DNA from: an uncultured Bacteroides sp.
GTDB taxonomy: Bacteria > Bacteroidota > Bacteroidia > Bacteroidales > Bacteroidaceae
Reading direction: 5' to 3'
Length of the DNA stretch: 39,031 nucleotides
Assembly (NCBI GenBank): GCA_949289265.1
Contig: CASENE010000042.1
Location: 64,859-103,889, forward strand
This document shows positions 24,855 to 30,829 of this stretch, in pieces. The position numbers and the translations under genes are program-made. Numbering within the stretch: position 1 is the stretch's first letter; the number at the start of each line of letters is the position of its first letter. Below the pieces are notes generated by a model. The model had not been told where the DNA came from, searched no databases, and was given only the letters and a program-made list of their open reading frames with translations.

Positions 24855-25124
24855 TTACTCAAATATCCATGCCAGCAGCACGGCGAAGGCCAACAGACCG
24901 ACAATGCCCAAGACCCACTTCCACCAAGGCTTCCGCTCCATCTTCCGCCCGGCGAGATACTTGTTGCCGATGATTCCGCCGCTGGCACCGGCAAAGGTGT
25001 AGGCCACATATTTCAGGTACGGACAGCCGAGGTAGGTCGACAATATGCCGATGCCTGCACCTGCCAGGATGGCTGCCAGCAGCCACACGCCGCCGAGTAT
25101 GCTGTTCTTCTCTTCCGCGTTCAT
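24855..25124 (-). CDS. Small membrane protein, paralogue B
   Basis: 89 residues with three hydrophobic stretches (about 9-28, 37-52, 67-87). CPYLKYVAYTFAGASGGIIG aligns with CPYLQNLSVLLTPIGGAYIG of the next gene. It overlaps the upstream gene by 4 bp (25121-25124), indicating one transcript. Function unknown. Confidence 0.7.
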   Translation of the reverse strand: MNAEEKNSILGGVWLLAAILAGAGIGILSTYLGCPYLKYVAYTFAGASGGIIGNKYLAGRKMERKPWWKWVLGIVGLLAFAVLLAWIFE

Positions 25125-25333
25125 TTGTCCTCCTCCTCATCCTTCCTCCGCCCTATCTTTGGCTGCATCAGGTCCTTGAACAGGACGTAGGCCGCCACAA
25201 CCCAGAAGCCCACGGTAAGGCCCCGTATCAGCGGGCTGGCATGAAAATACTCGTTGATGCTGTTGGCCAGCACCATGGTAACCAGCCAGACGATGGCGGC
25301 TATCCAGTATTTGCGTTTAGTTTTTTTGTTCAT
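25121..25333 (-). CDS. Small two-helix membrane protein
   Basis: 70 residues: MNKKTKRKYWIAAIVWLVTM, a second hydrophobic region about 37-53, and an acidic/basic tail (GRRKDEEEDK). It overlaps paralogue B by 4 bp. Not recognised; part of the accessory run between purM and prfA. Confidence 0.65.
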   Translation of the reverse strand: MNKKTKRKYWIAAIVWLVTMVLANSINEYFHASPLIRGLTVGFWVVAAYVLFKDLMQPKIGRRKDEEEDK

Positions 25334-25354
25334 GATAAATGTCGTATGCGTTAT

Positions 25355-25797
25355 TCAGACTTTCTTGTTCCTGCGGCTTCCCTTTGCCGATATGAGCGAG
25401 CGACAGATAAAGTAAAACAAGGCACACCACCCGGCGAGGGACAAAGGTCCGGAAATCCAACTCAGCCAATTCGGGTCGCCCAGAATCAGCCTGTCATATT
25501 GGAAGAAGGCTTGCCGCACAATGACGAGGAGGCAGGCGAGCAACGCCACCGCACCATAGAAGCGAAGCCTGCCGGGCCGATGGAGTTGCAATGCCTTGAG
25601 GACGCAGCAGACAGTGGCCGTCACAAATACACACTCTCCACGGCAGTGAATGCCGTGTGCCACCAGGGGGCGGCGTTGCGGACATTGTCTATCGTAGTAA
25701 GTATGGCATCGGCTCCTACTACTGCACTGATGACAAAAGCCAGCACCAGCACCCAGTTGAGGCTGATGCTGAAGTGTCGGAAACGGAATGTCTTCAT
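25355..25797 (-). pseudogene. Frameshifted membrane protein gene
   Basis: A - strand frame from ATG 25797 gives 58 residues (MKTFRFRHFSISLNWVLVLA at the start, ending AFTAVESVYL) and stops at 25621. A second frame continues through the same stretch to 25355 with VTATVCCVLKALQLH and two further hydrophobic helices, ending SAKGSRRNKKV. Joined by a +1 (or -2) shift near 25625 they make a four-helix protein of about 145 residues. Read separately, the second half would start at an unlikely Met (25663) inside the overlap. It is either a decayed gene or a sequencing error in the TATTTGTG stretch. Confidence 0.6.
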
Positions 25798-25807
25798 ACT
25801 CAGTAAA

Positions 25808-26098
25808 TCATTTAAGTCCTTTGTCCCAGAAGAGGCTGAACGTTTCGGTCACGAGGTAGAACAGCAGGGTTACAATCAAGGCTGCCACGATGAAAGCGGC
25901 CCACTGCTTGAATCCTTTGAGGGACTTTCCCCCACTGGTGGCCTGCCCCACCCACGCGCTGGGACCTATGATGCCGAACAGCCTTAAGAACTCGCTGTCC
26001 AAAGCACCGCCAAGCAGGCTGATGGCCACGCCGACGGCTATGCCTGTCAGGACGATAGACGCGTAGCTGAGGCTTTTCTTCGGTTGCTCGTTGTCCAT
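25808..26098 (-). CDS. Small membrane protein
   Basis: 96 residues with helices at about 13-32, 38-52 and 66-85. The layout resembles paralogues A and B (helix, GIIGPSAWVGQATSGGKS loop, K-x-W, helix) without clear identity. It starts 12 bp after the 63-residue gene upstream. Function unknown. Confidence 0.65.
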   Translation of the reverse strand: MDNEQPKKSLSYASIVLTGIAVGVAISLLGGALDSEFLRLFGIIGPSAWVGQATSGGKSLKGFKQWAAFIVAALIVTLLFYLVTETFSLFWDKGLK

Positions 26099-26110
26099 GC
26101 TCCTGAGATG

Positions 26111-26302
26111 TTACAGTTGGATTTCTTCGTTATAGATATCCTTCAGCAACTTGCGTGCAGGAACTTCAATCGTGCCGCCTTTGTAATCGCCTTCGATGAT
26201 GTTCTCATTGCGCAATGCCTTTTCACGGATGAGCTTGTATCGTGAACGCTTCAAGCCCTCGCGCAGCTTTTGTCTGAATTCGGTCCGTTCATTCTCTGAC
26301 AT
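26111..26302 (-). CDS. Small basic protein, candidate antitoxin of the zeta-like toxin
   Basis: 63 residues: charged helical N-terminus (MSENERTEFRQKLREGLKRS) and a short C-terminal TIEVPARKLLKDIYNEEIQL. It overlaps the 3' end of the zeta-like gene by 14 bp. Similar short genes often follow Bacteroides zeta-type toxin genes. This gives a toxin-first order, unlike epsilon-zeta. The antitoxin role is inferred from position only. Confidence 0.65.
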   Translation of the reverse strand: MSENERTEFRQKLREGLKRSRYKLIREKALRNENIIEGDYKGGTIEVPARKLLKDIYNEEIQL

Positions 26303-26870
26303 ATCGTTTTATTTGATTAAATGTGTTATAGTCAAATATCACCGTATCCATCTTTCCTCCTCCTTCTGCCACGTATTCGCTGGTGCCTGTCGTATTATTA
26401 ATCAACAACCAATAATCGACTAAGTTCATGTATATGCGGAAAAAATTGTCAATGCCGGCATAATACCTGCGGATAATGGTTTCGGTAGGGATGCCATGCC
26501 CTCCTTCGCTGACCCGTTGTGCCACACGATTGATGGCAGTTTCGGGCGTATCGAGCCAAAAGAATATGAACTTTACTTGATAACCTTGTTTATGGGCCTT
26601 GTTGACCAAATTCCTATATGATTTGGTGGACAACGTCGTTTCTATTGAAAAGGTCTCATTCATTTTCAATAGTTCTTGGATGCGTTGCAACATAAGTCGT
26701 CCGGCATCAATGGCTACACTTTCTGGATTGAAAGGGGAAAGTCCTTTGGCTATTTCATCGGCATTGACGAATTCCCTGCATTCCAATACTTCGGGCAATA
26801 CCGTATAGGAAGCTGTGGTTTTCCCCGCTCCATTGCAGCCGCTTATGATATAGAGAACTTTCCCTTCCAT
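26289..26870 (-). CDS. Zeta toxin-like P-loop kinase
   Basis: 193 residues. Walker A GCNGAGKT (11-18) follows VLYIIS. NADEIAKGLSPFNPE and FSIETTLSTKSYRNLV are zeta/PezT-type motifs, and FIFFWLDTPETAINRVAQRV completes the kinase fold. Classic zeta toxins phosphorylate UDP-GlcNAc; the substrate of this shorter branch is not known. The gene is markedly more A+T-rich than purM and prfA, suggesting recent arrival, and overlaps the 63-residue gene. Confidence 0.9.
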   Translation of the reverse strand: MEGKVLYIISGCNGAGKTTASYTVLPEVLECREFVNADEIAKGLSPFNPESVAIDAGRLMLQRIQELLKMNETFSIETTLSTKSYRNLVNKAHKQGYQVKFIFFWLDTPETAINRVAQRVSEGGHGIPTETIIRRYYAGIDNFFRIYMNLVDYWLLINNTTGTSEYVAEGGGKMDTVIFDYNTFNQIKRYVRE

Positions 26871-26891
26871 ATTCTGCTTTCAATGTCTTCT

Positions 26892-27113
26892 TTATACCGA
26901 TACTATCCGTCTTTTAAGCACCATGTCCTTCCGCCTGCGGTATTCACTGGCGCAATACACGGCTATCAAGGCCCAACCCAGCAGGTGGGCGGAAGTCTTG
27001 ACGACCTCCATCCTCGTGAAACTGTCCCACAACATGGCCATGTCGATGGCATCGCCGGCAAAGAGGCAGGCAAAGAATACGGCGCCTGCGGCAAACAATA
27101 CTCTGTTCTTCAT
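26892..27113 (-). CDS. Small two-helix membrane protein
   Basis: 73 residues, with hydrophobic helices at about 5-22 and 40-56 and a basic tail (SEYRRRKDMVLKRR). It sits 24 bp after the purM stop and 21 bp before the zeta-like gene, so it is probably co-transcribed with purM. Function unknown. Confidence 0.65.
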   Translation of the reverse strand: MKNRVLFAAGAVFFACLFAGDAIDMAMLWDSFTRMEVVKTSAHLLGWALIAVYCASEYRRRKDMVLKRRIVSV

Positions 27114-27137
27114 ATCTGTTGATTCTTAAATTGGTTT

Positions 27138-28307
27138 TTAATATCTGAACTCCCCGAACTCGCTCCGTATGATCAGCTCCCGCTTCTCGCCCTCCTCGAT
27201 GCGGCCGATGACCTGCGCGTCGATGTTGAACGACTTGGAGATGGCGATGACCTCCTCGGCGTGCTCCGGCGCGAGGTAGACTTCCAGGCGATGCCCCATG
27301 TTGAACACCTTGTACATCTCGGCCCAATCCGTGCCGCTCTGCTCCTGGATGGTGCGGAAGAGGGGTGGCACGGGGAAGAGGTTGTCCTTGATGACGCGGC
27401 AGCGGTCGTCCACGAAGTGCAGCACCTTGGTCTGCGCGCCGCCCGAGCAGTGCACCATGCCGTGAATCTCCGGGCGCAGGGCGTCCAGCAGCTTCTTCAC
27501 CACCGGGGCATAGGTACGGGTGGGCGAAAGGACGAGTTTGCCCGCGTCGATGGGGCTGCCCTCCACGGCGTCCGTCAGGCGGAGCGCGCCGCTATATACC
27601 AGTTCCTGGGGCACGGCGTGGTCGTAGCTCTCCGGATACTTCTCGGCCAGATACTTGGCGAAGACGTCATGCCGTGCCGAGGTCAGTCCGTTGCTGCCCA
27701 TGCCGCCGTTGTATTCCTTCTCGTAGGTGGCCTGTCCATAACTTGCGAGGCCCACGATGACGTCGCCCGGGCGGATGTTGGCGTTGTCGATGACGTCGCT
27801 GCGCTTCATGCGGCAGGTCACGGTCGAGTCCACGATGATGGTGCGCACCAGGTCGCCCACGTCGGCCGTCTCGCCGCCCGTGGCATAGACGCCCACGCCC
27901 ATCTGGCGCAGTTCGGCCAGCAGCTCGTCCGTGCCGTTGATGATGGCGGAGATGACCTCGCCCGGCACCAGCAACTTGTTGCGCCCGATGGTGGAGGACA
28001 CGAGGATGTTGTCCACCGCTCCCACGCAAAGCAGGTCGTCGATGTTCATTATCAAGGCGTCCTGCGCGATGCCCTTCCAGACGGAGAGGTCGCCCGTCTC
28101 TTTCCAATAGAGGTAGGCCAGCGAGGACTTGGTGCCTGCGCCGTCGGCGTGCATGATGTTGCAATACTCCGGGTCACCGCCCAGGATGTCGGGGATAATC
28201 TTGCAGAAGGCCCGGGGGAAGATGCCCTTGTCGATGTTCTTGATGGCGTTGTGAACGTCTTCTTTCGATGCGCTCACGCCGCGCATCATGTATCTCTGGT
28301 TGCTCAT
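27138..28307 (-). CDS. purM: Phosphoribosylformylglycinamidine cyclo-ligase (AIR synthase)
   Basis: Closes the imidazole ring in purine synthesis using ATP. 389 residues, the longer Bacteroidetes form. HADGAGTKSSLAYLYW (about 53-68), NIDDLLCVGA, GGETADVGDLV and IVGLASYGQATYEKEYNGGMGSNGLT match the AIR synthase fold. Its own promoter lies upstream at 28402-28409. In relatives purM, prfA and pyrF are close neighbours; here about 3.4 kb of accessory genes separates purM from prfA. Confidence 0.96.
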   Translation of the reverse strand: MSNQRYMMRGVSASKEDVHNAIKNIDKGIFPRAFCKIIPDILGGDPEYCNIMHADGAGTKSSLAYLYWKETGDLSVWKGIAQDALIMNIDDLLCVGAVDNILVSSTIGRNKLLVPGEVISAIINGTDELLAELRQMGVGVYATGGETADVGDLVRTIIVDSTVTCRMKRSDVIDNANIRPGDVIVGLASYGQATYEKEYNGGMGSNGLTSARHDVFAKYLAEKYPESYDHAVPQELVYSGALRLTDAVEGSPIDAGKLVLSPTRTYAPVVKKLLDALRPEIHGMVHCSGGAQTKVLHFVDDRCRVIKDNLFPVPPLFRTIQEQSGTDWAEMYKVFNMGHRLEVYLAPEHAEEVIAISKSFNIDAQVIGRIEEGEKRELIIRSEFGEFRY

Positions 28308-28323
28308 AACAGGATAAGTTTAA

Positions 28324-28372
28324 GAATGAAAAATTAAGAATGAAGAATTAGGAATGAAGGACTAAGGACGGG
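28324..28372. repeat. Heptad array (GAATGAA family), left arm
   Basis: Seven heptads (GAATGAA, AAATTAA, GAATGAA, GAATTAG and so on) lie between purM and its promoter, hence in the purM leader. The inverted partner is at 28420-28447; a 12-bp core AAGAATGAAGAA is perfectly complementary between them. Confidence 0.75.
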
Positions 28373-28401
28373 GAAGTCCTCCGCTCCGCGTTACCTGTGT
28401 G

Positions 28402-28409
28402 CAAAGGTA
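28402..28409 (-). promoter_or_regulatory. Candidate -7 element for purM
   Basis: TACCTTTG on the - strand lies between the two heptad arms. The -33 position is occupied by heptad DNA and does not fit TTTG well. Confidence 0.45.
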
Positions 28410-28419
28410 GCGATATTTC

Positions 28420-28447
28420 TTCATTCTTCACTCTTCCTCCTTCATTT
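28420..28447. repeat. Heptad array (GAATGAA family), right arm
   Basis: Inverted relative to 28324-28372. It runs into the 3' end of the HU-like gene and encodes its final EMKEEE and stop. Confidence 0.75.
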
Positions 28448-28850
28448 CTTGCAGGTTTCCCCACTCCACCAGCGTGATGCCCTCCGTCAGCGGGCGGCGC
28501 ATCTGCTTGCCCCGGCCCTGCCGTTCGGGCAGGAACTGCACGCGCACGGCCTTGATTTGCTTGCGGTCCACCTCCTCCGGCGTGTCCACGCCCCGCCCGG
28601 CGCACGACAGCTTGAAGTGGAACGACCCCAGGCCGTCGATGTGCACCGGCCGGCCTTCGTCCATGAACTGCGCCATCACCACGGGCAGGCAGGTCAGGAC
28701 CAGGTGGACGTCGCCCTCCGAGGCAGTGCTCATGCGGGCGATGCGCTTGGCCACGTCCTTGGTGGTGGCAGGGTGGGCACTGAAGTTCACCGCGCGGGGG
28801 AACCATTTGATTTTGTCTCCGATTTTCAGCTTGGATTTCTTAAAGAACAT
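28428..28850 (-). CDS. HU-like (Bacteroidetes HU-HIG type) DNA-binding protein
   Basis: 140 residues. ATTKDVAKRIARMSTASEGDV (about 28-48) and VHIDGLGSFHFKL (69-81) match the HU fold, including the GxGxF-like turn of the beta arms. This single-domain type is common in Bacteroidetes and acts as a nucleoid or regulatory protein. The ATG at 28850 gives MFFKKSKLKIGDKI; a longer frame to 28961 has no homology-like content. The last six residues are heptad-encoded. An AT-rich palindromic region upstream may carry its own control sites. Confidence 0.85.
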   Translation of the reverse strand: MFFKKSKLKIGDKIKWFPRAVNFSAHPATTKDVAKRIARMSTASEGDVHLVLTCLPVVMAQFMDEGRPVHIDGLGSFHFKLSCAGRGVDTPEEVDRKQIKAVRVQFLPERQGRGKQMRRPLTEGITLVEWGNLQEMKEEE

Positions 28851-28913
28851 AATTCGTTGGTTTACAGATTCATATTCAGCTCCCGCGTCTGCCTTTGCCG
28901 GTCGGGCGAGGGT

Positions 28914-28957
28914 CTTGTCCCAACCACAGGCCCCGCTTGTCCCCGCCAAGAGGTCGT
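28914..28957. repeat. 22-bp repeat, two units, inverted relative to 29085-29194
   Basis: Units at 28914 and 28936, both starting CTTGTCCC, resemble the reverse complement of the unit in the 29085-29194 array (CTTGTCCC then GGCC). They lie in the leader of the HU-like gene. Confidence 0.6.
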
Positions 28958-28983
28958 CCAAATTCAGCCACGGGTTTATATTA

Positions 28984-29081
28984 AAGCCTTTTTCACGCCA
29001 AATATAAGGCTTAAATAGGACATATAAAAGCCTTAAATCCGTCTTATTTAAGCCTTTTATATATTATTAAGAAGCCTGATA
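28984..29081. repeat. 22-bp spaced AAGCCTT array with large palindrome
   Basis: AAGCCTT or AAGGCTT recurs at 28984, 29006, 29028 and 29050, and AAGCCT at 29072, exactly 22 bp apart each time. Within it, 29022-29038 and 29046-29062 form a 17-bp inverted repeat with one mismatch and a 7-nt loop. It surrounds the HU promoter. Confidence 0.8.
28999..29006 (-). promoter_or_regulatory. Candidate -7 element for the HU-like gene
   Basis: TATATTTG on the - strand. It gives a leader of about 140 nt to the ATG at 28850. The palindrome at 29022-29062 covers the -33 region, a suitable place for a repressor. Confidence 0.5.
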
Positions 29082-29084
29082 GAG

Positions 29085-29194
29085 GAGACCGGGAGTGTGG
29101 CAAGAGGAGGTCATGATTGGGACAAGACGAGGCCGGGATGGGGAGAAGAGGAGGCCGGGGGTGGGACAAGACGAGGCCGGGGATGGGACAAGAG
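29085..29194. repeat. 22-bp tandem array, 5 units (GAGGCCGGGG type)
   Basis: Units start at 29085, 29107, 29129, 29151 and 29173; the clearest read GAGGCCGGGG then TGGGACAAGA. Together with 28914-28957 and 28984-29081 it makes the 460-bp divergent gap (28851-29310) almost wholly repeat DNA. No gene is seen in it. Confidence 0.88.
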
Positions 29195-29226
29195 GGCGGC
29201 GCGGCGGCAGGATGGGATGGGAGAAA

Positions 29227-29273
29227 TACCTACAAATGGGGATTGCAAGTCTCGCGGGAAAGCCGTTACTTTG
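29227..29273 (+). promoter_or_regulatory. Hemerythrin/luxR promoter with upstream TACCTAC element
   Basis: ATTG (29242-29245), a 20-nt spacer and TTACTTTG (29266-29273) make a fair Bacteroides promoter 38 nt before the ATG. TACCTAC (29227-29233) lies 8 nt ahead of the ATTG, the same arrangement as at the orphan promoter 30744-30790. Confidence 0.6.
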
Positions 29274-29310
29274 CGGCCGGAAAATGACTGTAAACCTAAC
29301 ATAAACCGCA

Positions 29311-30024
29311 ATGAATGAACTGCATAAATACCGCGAAACGGACAAGATGAGCGACCTTATCTGCGACAACTACTCGCTGCTGATGGTGATGAGCCGCTTC
29401 GGCCTGGCCCTGGGCTTCGGCGACCAGAGCGTGCGCGACGTCTGCCGGTCGCAGGGCGTGGACTGCCGCACGTTCCTGGCCGTGGCCAACTTCATCAGCG
29501 AGGGCCGCTGCGCCTACGACGAGGAGGGGGGAGCCGACTGCTCGCTGCCTGCCCTGATGGACTATCTGAAGCGGGCGCACGCCTACTTCCTGGACTTCAA
29601 CCTGCCCGCCATCCGCCGCAAGCTCATCGAGGCCATCGACTGCTCGGAGGGCGACGGGGTGGCCGTGCTCATCCTGCGATACTTCGACCAGTACGCCCGC
29701 GAGGTGCGCCGGCACATGGAGTATGAGAACGAGGCGGTCTTCGCCTACGTCGAGGGGCTGCTGCGGGGCGAGCTGTCGGAAAGTTTCTGCATCGCCTCCT
29801 TCGCCAGCAAGCACAACGGCATCGACGCCAAGCTGAAGGAGCTGAAGAACATCCTCATCAAATACTATCCGGGCAAGGGCGACGCGCGGCTGCTGAACGC
29901 CGTGCTGTTCGACATCTTCAACTGCGAGCAGGACCTGGCCACGCACTGCCAGGTGGAGGACTACCTGTTCGTGCCCGCCGTGGCGCAAGTGGAAAGGAGG
30001 CTGCACGATGACGCGCAACGCTAA
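29311..30024 (+). CDS. Hemerythrin-like protein, RIC/ScdA type
   Basis: 237 residues. The N-terminal part (about 14-65) resembles the ScdA_N/DUF542 domain (LALGFGDQSVRDVCRSQGVD, FLAVANFI). The C-terminal helical bundle has hemerythrin-style iron ligands: RRHMEYENEAVF, KHNGIDAKLKELKN and HCQVEDYLFVPAV. RIC proteins repair iron-sulfur clusters after nitrosative or oxidative damage, so a stress role is likely. Its 3' end overlaps the regulator gene by 17 bp, indicating coupled translation. Confidence 0.82.
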   Translation: MNELHKYRETDKMSDLICDNYSLLMVMSRFGLALGFGDQSVRDVCRSQGVDCRTFLAVANFISEGRCAYDEEGGADCSLPALMDYLKRAHAYFLDFNLPAIRRKLIEAIDCSEGDGVAVLILRYFDQYAREVRRHMEYENEAVFAYVEGLLRGELSESFCIASFASKHNGIDAKLKELKNILIKYYPGKGDARLLNAVLFDIFNCEQDLATHCQVEDYLFVPAVAQVERRLHDDAQR

Positions 30025-30634
30025 CCGCCCGTCCGTCCTCGTGGCCATCGCCGACTCGTCGGCCATCATCCGCAGCGGCCTGGCCGCCGTCTTGAGGCGC
30101 CTGCCCGAGCTGGGGGTGCAGCCCGTGGAGATTGCCACGCCCGAGTCGCTGACGCACTACCTGCAGCTGCACGAGCCGGACGTGGTGATTGCCAACCCGG
30201 CCTTCGGCGGGCGGTTCGACCCGTCGGCCCTCAAGGCTGCCCACGCCCGGCCCTCGACGCGCTACGTGGCCCTGCTGAGCGCCGTGGTCGACCCCGCCCT
30301 GCTCCGCCCCTTCGACGGACAGTTCTCCATCTGCGACGAGCCGGAAGCCATCGGCGCGCTCATCGCCCGCCTCCTCCACGCCGACGCGCCGGACGACGAG
30401 GCCGCCGGCGCCAGCCAGGACGTGCTGAGCCAGCGGGAGAAGGAAATCGTGGCCTGCGTGGTGAAGGGCATGACCAACAAGGCCATCGCCGACCGGCTGT
30501 TCCTCTCCATCCACACCATCATCACCCACCGCCGCAACATCGCCCGCAAGCTGCAGATTCACTCTACCGCCGGCCTGACCATCTATGCCATCGTCAACAA
30601 GCTGGTGGAACTGGAGGACATCAAGCTGGAGTGA
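30008..30634 (+). CDS. LuxR/NarL-type regulator with degenerate receiver
   Basis: 208 residues. The receiver-like N-terminal domain (about 9-120) lacks the acceptor: the usual D-x-x-M/L-P after strand 3 reads IANPAFGG (from DVVIAN), and the acidic pair is reduced to AD. The C-terminal LuxR helix-turn-helix is intact: LSQREKEIVACVVKGMTNKA, then LFLSIHTIITHRRNIARKL (about 140-200). It probably acts without phosphorylation or senses something else. It is coupled to the hemerythrin-like gene and followed by a strong terminator. Confidence 0.88.
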   Translation: MTRNANRPSVLVAIADSSAIIRSGLAAVLRRLPELGVQPVEIATPESLTHYLQLHEPDVVIANPAFGGRFDPSALKAAHARPSTRYVALLSAVVDPALLRPFDGQFSICDEPEAIGALIARLLHADAPDDEAAGASQDVLSQREKEIVACVVKGMTNKAIADRLFLSIHTIITHRRNIARKLQIHSTAGLTIYAIVNKLVELEDIKLE

Positions 30635-30657
30635 CCCCACGGACGCCCGGAAACACA

Positions 30658-30700
30658 GTTCCCGCCCCCCGATGTCGCATCGGGAGGCGGGAATTCTTTT
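30658..30700 (+). terminator. Rho-independent terminator after the luxR-type gene
   Basis: TTCCCGCC (30659-30666) and GGCGGGAA (30686-30693) form the outer stem, with CCCGAT/ATCGGG inside. TTCTTTT follows. Confidence 0.85.
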
Positions 30701-30743
30701 GTTACGTAATTATGACTAACTAATTCATTTCTGTCTGACGGTG

Positions 30744-30821
30744 CAAAGATACGGCGGCGGAGGCAGCGGCGCAATCGCCAGAAGTAGGTATAATGCGGCA
30801 GGCCGTCCGCAGAAGTAGGTA
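30744..30821 (-). promoter_or_regulatory. Orphan promoter with duplicated upstream element
   Basis: On the - strand: TACCTACTTCTG at 30810-30821 and again at 30779-30790 (31 bp apart), then ATTG (30772-30775), a 20-nt spacer and TATCTTTG (30744-30751). No gene follows. The transcript would run through the terminator hairpin and then antisense to the luxR-type gene. TACCTAC-8 nt-ATTG also precedes the hemerythrin gene. Confidence 0.6.
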
Positions 30822-30829
30822 GGAACCCT

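Noticed and set aside
28851-28961. Longer HU-like protein
   Set aside because: The extension is repeat DNA (28914-28957); the HU domain is complete from ATG 28850.
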